A DNA stretch of 61,650 nucleotides from Campylobacteraceae bacterium. GTDB lineage: Bacteria > Campylobacterota > Campylobacteria > Campylobacterales > Sulfurovaceae. The translations under genes were made by a program, and so were the position numbers. The notes beneath the pieces were generated by a model. It was given only the letters and a program-made list of their open reading frames with translations. It had not been told where the DNA came from and did no database searches. The stretch's first letter is position 1. Each line of letters opens with the position of its first letter. The stretch is from NCBI GenBank assembly GCA_027036015.1, contig JALVTH010000079.1, positions 1 to 61,650 on the forward strand. The letters run 5' to 3'. Positions 26,683 to 33,075 of the stretch are shown one piece after another.

Positions 26683-27752
26683 CTTTTTTTCTCCTCATTT
26701 TGCTTATTTTCTTCTTTTTTTTCCTCTTTTTTCTCATTTGGATTTTCGTTATTTTCTTGTTTCTCTTGGGATGCTGATTCTTTGAGTGGCTCTTTTTCTT
26801 GAGCCATTTCTTCTCGTTTTTGTAAAATACTTTCATAAATCAATTGTTCGTGCATTTTGCCTAATCTTTGGCGTTCGGTAATTCTCAATCTCTTTTTAAT
26901 CTCCTCAACTAACTCTTTTGAATCAGGTGGCTTTTTAACAAAAATTTTAATAGGCTCTTCTTTCTCATCCCAAAAAACAATCATTACATATTGATCCTTA
27001 TAAAAAACAGTTTTTATTTGTGAATAATACACCTCCCTACAAGCACCCATCTTTCTTGCTAAAGCACACTGTTTTTTAGGCTCTTCTCTAACTGGTTTTA
27101 AAAGATTAAAAGGTGTTGGATTTGGACAAGCTAATAAAAAATCTGGAGCAACTACTACAAATTGCATTGTTCTTTTAATTACAACGTCTCTTTTTTCTGG
27201 AGGAATGTCAATAAAAGGAGGATATTGAGCTTTTTCAACATCTTTAGGATGTTTAATTATTTTATAATCCATATAAGTATGTTTATCTTGATGTCGAAAA
27301 GATTGAATAGGTGTATCATGCATTTCAACATGTTTTTTAATGGCATTTTCAATAGCCTCTTCATGCTCTTTCAGTTTTTGAGCTACAATTTTTGGAAATT
27401 CAAAATATTTATCATAAACAAATTTAATAAACCAAATATACAAAATAAAAAAAATCAATGCTAAAATTAAAGAAGAAATCGTATTTATAACTATTAAAAT
27501 AAGTTCAATAAAAAAACCGGCAACTACTACTGTTACTATAAATTTCGGATAGAGCCAAATTAAATTGGTATATCGATTCCACTTCCCTTTCCATCGTATT
27601 TTTGTACAAATCCATTCATTTTCCCATTGCGTTTTTTTAACGGTTAATTTTTTTTTGATAGCATCAATATAAATATTATATAAAAAAGTAAAAGTTAAAG
27701 TGATAAATAAAAGAAATAAAATAAAAATAAGAATAAAAGAGAGCGTGCTCAT
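26679..27752 (-). CDS. unknown membrane protein with cytosolic domain and charged tail
   Basis: A 357-residue protein I do not recognise. The N-terminal helix (residues 5-28) and two more spans around 70-120 anchor it; a conserved-looking soluble domain follows (about 150-300) with cysteines in LLACPNPTPF, KKQCALARKMGAC and a FWDEKEEPIKIFVKK strand. The final 50 residues are almost pure Glu, Lys, Asn and Gln. The tail looks disordered. It is convergent with the KamA gene and one base from the HAD gene upstream on the same strand. Function is unknown. Confidence 0.7.
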   Translation of the reverse strand: MSTLSFILIFILFLLFITLTFTFLYNIYIDAIKKKLTVKKTQWENEWICTKIRWKGKWNRYTNLIWLYPKFIVTVVVAGFFIELILIVINTISSLILALIFFILYIWFIKFVYDKYFEFPKIVAQKLKEHEEAIENAIKKHVEMHDTPIQSFRHQDKHTYMDYKIIKHPKDVEKAQYPPFIDIPPEKRDVVIKRTMQFVVVAPDFLLACPNPTPFNLLKPVREEPKKQCALARKMGACREVYYSQIKTVFYKDQYVMIVFWDEKEEPIKIFVKKPPDSKELVEEIKKRLRITERQRLGKMHEQLIYESILQKREEMAQEKEPLKESASQEKQENNENPNEKKEEKKEENKQNEEKKS

Positions 27753-28577
27753 TTATACTCCGCCTAATAGCTTTTTTTCTAAATATTTTGCTACTGCATC
27801 TTCATCGTTACTCCAAGGAAGTATTATATCAGCTTTTTCTTTTAACTCATCTATTGCATTTGCTACAGCAATTTTAACTCCTGCTACACTAAAAAGCCCT
27901 AAATCATTATGACTATCACCAAATACAGTTGTTTGAGAGATTGATACATTTTCTATTGCTTCAAGCTTTTTAAGAGCATGCGCTTTGTCCCCTTCTTTAT
28001 GTAAAATTGTTGTAAAATAACAATCATAATAGGGATCAAGTGCAGATTTTACTTCAATTGATTCAGAAAAATTTTCCTTTAAATAGCTCAAAAGAGCTTT
28101 TGTTATTTGTTCATTGGCTTGGTAGACAATTTTTAAATTTTTCTTCTTTGCTCTTATTTCTCCCTCACAAAAAATGCGTTTTCTAAGCTCCATCGATTTA
28201 ATAAGCTCTTTTTGATATTTATTAAGTTTTTTTGGATAGTAAAAATGTTCGCTATTATCTTTGTATGCAACAATTAAAGGTTCAACTGCAAGCTCTTTTT
28301 TTACTCCATAAATTATAGTATTAGCAAGCTCTTTGTCTAAAGCTGCCATATGCAAAATCTCTCCATCTGGCTTTGCAATGATAGTTCCATCAAGTAAAAT
28401 TAAAGGCTCTTTTAACTCAAGCCCTTTTAATAACTCTTTTACCCCTGTATAACTTCTTGCTGTTGCAATGGAAAGTTTTGCTTTCTTATTAGCTTTGTTC
28501 CAAATTTCTTTTGTAAAATTACTTAAACTCGTATCACTTCTTAAAAGCGTAAAATCTAAATCACTTAAAAATAACAT
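27753..28577 (-). CDS. Cof-type HAD hydrolase (class IIB)
   Basis: A 274-residue HAD phosphatase of the Cof/HAD-IIB type: LSDLDFTLLRSD supplies motif I (Asp nucleophile and general acid), TARSY motif II and GDSHNDLGLF motif IV, with a cap domain between about residues 85 and 190. Family members dephosphorylate sugar phosphates, flavins or pyridoxal phosphate. It ends one base before the unknown membrane protein begins and overlaps the TtcA-like stop by one base, so it is probably cotranscribed with both. Confidence 0.85.
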   Translation of the reverse strand: MLFLSDLDFTLLRSDTSLSNFTKEIWNKANKKAKLSIATARSYTGVKELLKGLELKEPLILLDGTIIAKPDGEILHMAALDKELANTIIYGVKKELAVEPLIVAYKDNSEHFYYPKKLNKYQKELIKSMELRKRIFCEGEIRAKKKNLKIVYQANEQITKALLSYLKENFSESIEVKSALDPYYDCYFTTILHKEGDKAHALKKLEAIENVSISQTTVFGDSHNDLGLFSVAGVKIAVANAIDELKEKADIILPWSNDEDAVAKYLEKKLLGGV

Positions 28578-29353
28578 TACTCTCCTTTAATATCCTCTCT
28601 TACCCATTTGCTTGGATCTAAAAAAGTTTCTTCATGAATATTGGCAAATGCGGCTTTAATAATTGTAAACAAGTTTTCATGCTCTTGCTCAAGCTCTCTT
28701 AGCCACTCTTTGGTTTGTGCTCTATTATAAGGCATTTTAGCAGTAATTCTCATTGCTGGACACGCTTCATCACCTATTGTTTTAAAATTATTTTCTTTAA
28801 CGAAGTTTCTTAACTGTTCCTCACGCATCTCGATTAATGGACGAATCACATGAATTCCTCTTTTTGCTTTATAAATTGGCGGCATTGAACGAAGTGCACC
28901 ATTATAAAAAAGATTCATAAAAAACGATTCTACTGCATCATCTAAATGGTGTCCCAACGCTAATTTGTTAAAACCTCTCTCAAGTGCATAAGTATAAAGC
29001 GCTCCTCTTCTCATTCTTGAAAAATAGCTACAATATGAGCTTCCTTCTCGCATCGTCTCTTGCGAAATATCATAGATATTGGTTTCATAAACTTCGTAAG
29101 GAATATTAAATTTTTTACAATGCTCTTTTAAAAAGCTATAATCTTCACCCTCCATTCCATAACTAATAGTGCAGGCTTGAAATTCAAAAGAAAAAGGAGC
29201 ATGCTGACGCATATTATGAATTAAATGAAGCAGTGTTAAAGAATCTTTTCCCCCACTTAGGGCAACTAAAACCTTATCACCTTCTTGAATAAGTTTAAAT
29301 CTTGCATTGGTTTTGCCAAAATTTCGAAGCAATCTTTTTGAAAATTTAACCAT
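28577..29353 (-). CDS. TtcA-like tRNA 2-thiocytidine-type enzyme missing one cluster cysteine
   Basis: A 258-residue PP-loop protein resembling TtcA, which thiolates C32 of some tRNAs using a [4Fe-4S] cluster. SGGKDS (33-38) is the PP loop, and GHHLDDAVESFFMNLFYNGA matches TtcA well. E. coli TtcA has its two N-terminal cluster cysteines in CSLC; here the segment reads CSYF, so Cys108 is kept and the second position is Phe111 (codon TTT). A later Cys198 may match the third ligand. Either the cluster is held differently or the enzyme does another thiolation. Preceded by a promoter and the 29.4-kb heptamer array. Confidence 0.78.
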   Translation of the reverse strand: MVKFSKRLLRNFGKTNARFKLIQEGDKVLVALSGGKDSLTLLHLIHNMRQHAPFSFEFQACTISYGMEGEDYSFLKEHCKKFNIPYEVYETNIYDISQETMREGSSYCSYFSRMRRGALYTYALERGFNKLALGHHLDDAVESFFMNLFYNGALRSMPPIYKAKRGIHVIRPLIEMREEQLRNFVKENNFKTIGDEACPAMRITAKMPYNRAQTKEWLRELEQEHENLFTIIKAAFANIHEETFLDPSKWVREDIKGE

Positions 29354-29379
29354 AAATAGCCTTGCAATTTTTTTGCAAA

Positions 29380-29385
29380 TTATAC
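29380..29385 (-). promoter_or_regulatory. -10 box of the TtcA-like gene
   Basis: TATAAT on the minus strand, 26 nt before the ATG, just downstream of the heptamer array. The short leader holds a TTGCAA / TTGCAA repeat next to the AAGG site. Confidence 0.5.
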
Positions 29386-29400
29386 TTTATTTGAAGTTAA

Positions 29401-29477
29401 ACCCTCCCTTCTCTTCTTACTTCCTACTTCTTACTTCTTACTTCATACTTTTAACTTTTAACTCTTAACTTTTAACT
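29401..29477 (-). repeat. AGTNNNN heptamer array A (11 units)
   Basis: On the minus strand 77 nt divide into exactly eleven 7-nt units: AGTTAAA, AGTTAAG, AGTTAAA, AGTTAAA, AGTATGA, AGTAAGA, AGTAAGA, AGTAGGA, AGTAAGA, AGAGAAG, GGAGGGT. The first unit begins with the last sense codon of mtn (AGT) and contains its TAA stop. The array ends about 16 nt before the promoter of the TtcA-like gene. Confidence 0.85.
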
Positions 29478-30170
29478 AATTTTCCCAACTTCTTCTACCA
29501 TTTCCAAAATAAAATCGGCACTAATTTTTGCTGATTTTTCTAAAAATCTATCAAAATCAAAACTAGCATCCATATCTGCTGCATCACTAATTGCTCGCAA
29601 AATAAAAAATGGAACATCAAGTGCATCACAAACTAATGCAACACTATAGCCTTCCATCTCTATTGCATCCGCACCAAAAGTTTTTTTGATTTTCTCTTTT
29701 ATTTGAGGTGACTCAATAAATTGATCACCAGTTGCAATAATACCCTCTTTTAGAGCAATTTCTCTTTTTTTGGCAACTTTTTTAGCAATTTCAATAAGTT
29801 TTTGGTCTGCTTCAACAAAAACTTTCCCTTCAGGCACATATCCTGGTGGATATCCAAAAGCTGTAATATCTAAATCGTGTTTGCAAAGTTTACTCGCATA
29901 GATTAAGTCGCCAATTTTAAGTGCTTCATTTATTGCTCCAGCAACACCGCTAAAAAGCAAAATATCACATTTAAAATGTTCAATAAGCATTGCAGCACTT
30001 AAAGCTGAAAAAGTGCATCCTATTTTAGAATAAGCAATAACTACATCAGCTCCAGCATATTTTGCTTCATAATAGCTGTTTTTTGCATACTCTATCTTTT
30101 TAACATCATTTACTTTTTCTAAAAGCGGTTCAATCTCTTCTGGCATAGCTCCTAAAATTGCAATCTTCAA
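29472..30170 (-). CDS. mtn: 5'-methylthioadenosine/S-adenosylhomocysteine nucleosidase (MTAN, Pfs)
   Basis: MTAN hydrolyses methylthioadenosine and S-adenosylhomocysteine, supplying S-ribosylhomocysteine for LuxS. In Campylobacter and Helicobacter the same enzyme also splits 6-amino-6-deoxyfutalosine for menaquinone synthesis (MqnB role), which is likely here too. The 232 residues start MKIAILGAMPEEIEPLLE (catalytic Glu12); VEMEG appears as AIEMEGYSVALV and the catalytic Asp lies in AISDAADMDA. It lies nine bases after fabD, and its stop codon opens heptamer array A. Confidence 0.95.
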   Translation of the reverse strand: MKIAILGAMPEEIEPLLEKVNDVKKIEYAKNSYYEAKYAGADVVIAYSKIGCTFSALSAAMLIEHFKCDILLFSGVAGAINEALKIGDLIYASKLCKHDLDITAFGYPPGYVPEGKVFVEADQKLIEIAKKVAKKREIALKEGIIATGDQFIESPQIKEKIKKTFGADAIEMEGYSVALVCDALDVPFFILRAISDAADMDASFDFDRFLEKSAKISADFILEMVEEVGKIS

Positions 30171-30179
30171 ATTGGCTCC

Positions 30180-31118
30180 TTACATATCTTTTAGTGCATC
30201 GATAGTTGCTTCAAGTGATTCCAAATTAGAAATATTAAAATGTGGCTTTTTAGTAATTTTTCTATTAAGCCCTTTTAAAACATTGCCATGACCAAACTCA
30301 ATATAGCAATCTACCTCATCATCAATATTTTGAATTGATTGTTTATAAAGCACTGGAGAGACTAACTGTTTTGGCAAGAGTTCAAGCGCTTCTTCTTTGC
30401 TTGCATATGGCTTTGCTGTTACATTAGAAATTACTGGAGCTTTAAACTCATCTTTAATCACCTTTTCAAGCTCTGTTTTAAAAGGCTCAACTGCACTATT
30501 TAAAAGTTCACAATGGCTTGCAACAGACATTGCAAGAAGCATTGCGCGTCTTGCACCTGCATCTTTTAATTTCCCTTCAAGCTCAAGCAAATCTTTTTTT
30601 GCTCCTGCAATTACAATTTGCCCATCGCAGTTATAATTAACCGGCCAAACCTTTGCACCTTGAGCTCTTGCTTCATTGCAAACTTCCTCTACTTTTTCAT
30701 CACTAAGTCCCAAGCTAACCAGCATTCCAACCTCTTGATTTTCACATGCTTTTGCCATCAACTCCCCTCTTTTTTTCACCAAATTAATGGCATCATACAT
30801 TTCAATTGCTCCAACAGCACTTAATGCACTTACCTCACCAAGCGAATGTCCTAAAGCATAAAGTGGCTTTATTGGAAGCTCTTCTTCAAAAAGTTTATGT
30901 GCTATTAAGCTAATAAGTAAAATTGCTGGCTGAGTAAATTCAGTTTTATCAAGGTCACTATTTGAAGTAAACCAAAGCCTTTCAAAGTCAATTCCACTTA
31001 CCTCACTTGCTTTATCAAAAATTTCTCGAACGCGACTTGAGCCTTTATAAAAATCTTCACCCATACCAACTGCTTGAGAACCTTGACCTGGAAACAAAAA
31101 GACACACTTCATTGCCAT
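30180..31118 (-). CDS. fabD: malonyl-CoA:ACP transacylase
   Basis: FabD loads malonyl groups onto acyl carrier protein for fatty acid synthesis. The 312-residue protein has FLFPGQGSQAVGMG at the N-terminus, the nucleophile motif GHSLGE (Ser about 92) and the catalytic histidine in SVASHCELLN, then FGHGNVLKGLNRK near the end. The first ATG (31118) has an AAAGGAT site at good distance and overlaps the previous stop by one base (TAATG). It is in a row with mtn and three small genes. Confidence 0.96.
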   Translation of the reverse strand: MAMKCVFLFPGQGSQAVGMGEDFYKGSSRVREIFDKASEVSGIDFERLWFTSNSDLDKTEFTQPAILLISLIAHKLFEEELPIKPLYALGHSLGEVSALSAVGAIEMYDAINLVKKRGELMAKACENQEVGMLVSLGLSDEKVEEVCNEARAQGAKVWPVNYNCDGQIVIAGAKKDLLELEGKLKDAGARRAMLLAMSVASHCELLNSAVEPFKTELEKVIKDEFKAPVISNVTAKPYASKEEALELLPKQLVSPVLYKQSIQNIDDEVDCYIEFGHGNVLKGLNRKITKKPHFNISNLESLEATIDALKDM

Positions 31119-31504
31119 TATATATCCTTTATGTGATTTTTATAAATTACGCCATCTATAAAAGCTTTGGCAACAACTTCTAACTCACTATCTTTTGAAA
31201 TTGTTACCAAAACTTTCATATCCCATAAATACTCATTTGCCAAAATTTGCACCTCTTTTGCCAAATCAAAATTTGCAATGACAAATTGCGCTCCTAAAGC
31301 ATTCGCAAAAAGTGCTTCTTTAAGCGTTGTAATTTCTATGGCAAAACTTAGTTCATTTTCTTGTAAAAAATAAACGATATCAATATTTTCAAAAAGATTA
31401 TTTACTACAATAATCGAATTTGGCAGCGTTTTTTGGATTTGTTCAATCGTTTTTACTCTAAAAAAAGGTGTGCTTTTAACTCTTTTATCTCCAATAATTA
31501 GCAT
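31118..31504 (-). CDS. conserved hypothetical protein, alpha/beta
   Basis: A 128-residue protein I do not recognise by name. It alternates strands and helices (IIVVNNLF, ELSFAIEITTLKEALFANALGAQFVIAN, MKVLVTIS) like part of a phosphate-binding barrel, ending FIDGVIYKNHI. No catalytic motif is evident. It is packed between fabD (1-nt overlap) and the small zinc-ribbon gene (adjacent), so it is in the same transcript. Confidence 0.7.
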   Translation of the reverse strand: MLIIGDKRVKSTPFFRVKTIEQIQKTLPNSIIVVNNLFENIDIVYFLQENELSFAIEITTLKEALFANALGAQFVIANFDLAKEVQILANEYLWDMKVLVTISKDSELEVVAKAFIDGVIYKNHIKDI

Positions 31505-31723
31505 TTACTTTTCCTTTGCACACTCATCACAAAAAATTTTACCCTTTTTAATGATTGCCTCTTTTTTAGTGATGTAAACATGACATTTACTGCACTCAAG
31601 CAAAGTATTATCATCTTCACTATTTACTTTATTATGTTTTTTTTTAGGCAATGCTATTTCACCGCCTAAAAGTTTATATAAACCATAAACAATCAGCAAA
31701 ATCAAAAGAAGTTTAAGAATCAT
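31505..31723 (-). CDS. small membrane-anchored zinc-ribbon protein (PP0621-like)
   Basis: A 72-residue protein with an N-terminal membrane helix (residues 2-20) and a four-cysteine zinc-ribbon: CSKC at about 49-52 and CDEC near the C-terminus. This matches the PP0621 family in plan. Role unknown. It starts within the 3' end of rsmG by 11 nt and directly precedes the alpha/beta gene, so it is translationally tied to both. Confidence 0.75.
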   Translation of the reverse strand: MILKLLLILLIVYGLYKLLGGEIALPKKKHNKVNSEDDNTLLECSKCHVYITKKEAIIKKGKIFCDECAKEK

Positions 31724-32309
31724 CTTGCCCTTTTATATAAAGATAATTTCGTTTTTCCTTTTGAACTATATCATAATTTAGCTTGCCTTTTAGAGAATCT
31801 AATTCTCTTAATAAAGAGCTTCCTTTATAAAAAAGATAGTGTGTATTTTTATTTGCAAGATGCGAAGTTAAACTTAAAAGCATTTTTGCATTCGTTACGG
31901 CTCTTGAAGTGATGAGATTATATGGTTCATCTTGAAGTTGCTCTACCCTATTTTTAAATACTTTTACATTTTTTAAATCTAAATTTGCAATCATTAATTT
32001 CAAAAAAGAAACCCTTTTTTGTAAAGGTTCAGTTAGTGTTACAAAAGTTCCCATCCAAGCAATTGCTAATATAAGTCCAGGAAATCCAGCCCCAGTTCCA
32101 ACGTCTAAAAGCCGTTTAGGCTTTTGCACAAAAGTAATTGGAATTAAGCTATCTACAATGTTACGAATTACCTCATCTTCACTTCTAAGTGCTGAAATAT
32201 TATGCACTCTATTATACCAAAGTAGTTTTTTTGTAAAGCTATCTAACTTTTCAAGTTGCTCTTTTTCTAAAAAAATATTTTCTTGTTCTAAGGCTTCTTG
32301 CAATTTCAC
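31713..32309 (-). CDS. rsmG: 16S rRNA (guanine-527-N7) methyltransferase
   Basis: RsmG (GidB) methylates G527 of 16S rRNA; loss gives low-level streptomycin resistance in other bacteria. The SAM-binding LLDVGTGAGFPGLILA and LTEPLQKRVSFLK are clear, and ITSRAVTNAKMLL fits the family. The start is most likely GTG at 32309 (198 residues), behind AAAGGA; an upstream GTG at 32333 would place this site inside the gene and the protein inside the repeat array. The array lies directly upstream. Confidence 0.9.
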   Translation of the reverse strand: MKLQEALEQENIFLEKEQLEKLDSFTKKLLWYNRVHNISALRSEDEVIRNIVDSLIPITFVQKPKRLLDVGTGAGFPGLILAIAWMGTFVTLTEPLQKRVSFLKLMIANLDLKNVKVFKNRVEQLQDEPYNLITSRAVTNAKMLLSLTSHLANKNTHYLFYKGSSLLRELDSLKGKLNYDIVQKEKRNYLYIKGQDDS

Positions 32310-32331
32310 ACTCTTTCCTTTCTCTCCCACC

Positions 32332-32408
32332 ACTTACTCATCACTCCCCACTCTCCACTAATCACTAATCACTAATTACTAATCACTAATTACTTTTTAC
32401 TATTCACT
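32332..32408 (-). repeat. AGTNNNN heptamer array B (11 units)
   Basis: On the minus strand 77 nt read as eleven units all beginning AGT: AGTGAAT, AGTAAAA, AGTAATT, AGTGATT, AGTAATT, AGTGATT, AGTGATT, AGTGGAG, AGTGGGG, AGTGATG, AGTAAGT, then decay to GGTGGGA and GAGAAAG at the rsmG ribosome-binding site. It begins five nt after the ribA stop codon. Confidence 0.88.
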
Positions 32409-32413
32409 CATTC

Positions 32414-32980
32414 CTAAATCAAATGCCCCATTTTCTCTTTTTTTACTTGTAAATACTTTTTATTATTTTTATTTGGTTCAATAACTAAAGGCACTCTCTT
32501 AACTACTTCAAAATCATTTAATGCTTCGATTTTTTTAGGATTATTGGTTAAAAGACGCAATTTTTTTATCTTAAAATGCTCTAAAATCTTTTTTACAATA
32601 TCATAGGTTCGCTCATCAGCCGCAAAACCTAATTGATGATTGGCTTCTATTGTATCAAATCCCTTATCTTGCAGTGCATAAGCATTCACTTTATTAAAAA
32701 GTCCTATGTTTCTTCCTTCTTGACGATGATAAATTAAAACTCCTCCTTCTTTGCCAATAAGCTCCAAAGCTTTTTGCAACTGCTCTCCACAATCACACTT
32801 GCGTGAACCCAACGCATCTCCAGTAAGGCACTCAGAATGAATTCTTACAAGCGGTATTTTGGGGAGAGGTTCAGTAAAAAGTACTAAGTGCTCTTTATTA
32901 CCCTCTTTAAATGCTTGCATTTTAAAATCACCAAATTTTGTTGGTAAATTTGCCACTTGAGAAATCTCTTGCTCTTGCAA
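32414..32980 (-). CDS. ribA: GTP cyclohydrolase II
   Basis: RibA opens GTP at the first step of riboflavin synthesis. The 188-residue single-domain protein has the zinc site in [16 protein letters not shown] (three cysteines) and the catalytic [14 protein letters not shown], then [14 protein letters not shown], all standard. The likely start is TTG at 32980, with an AAAGG site nine to ten bases upstream. It has no fused DHBP synthase (RibB) domain. Its stop is followed after five bases by heptamer array B, and it is divergent from ccoI. Confidence 0.94.
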   Translation of the reverse strand: MQEQEISQVANLPTKFGDFKMQAFKEGNKEHLVLFTEPLPKIPLVRIHSECLTGDALGSRKCDCGEQLQKALELIGKEGGVLIYHRQEGRNIGLFNKVNAYALQDKGFDTIEANHQLGFAADERTYDIVKKILEHFKIKKLRLLTNNPKKIEALNDFEVVKRVPLVIEPNKNNKKYLQVKKEKMGHLI

Positions 32981-33075
32981 TTTCTTTTACCTTTAAAAAA
33001 AATTTTTTTGATTATACTAATTTTTTTGCTACTTTTAGATAAAATCTTATAAGAAAAAAAATAAAAAGGAAAATT

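Noticed and set aside
32333-32384. GTG start of rsmG at 32333 and other starts within the array
   Set aside because: They lie inside the repeat and upstream of AAAGGA, whose spacing points to GTG 32309.
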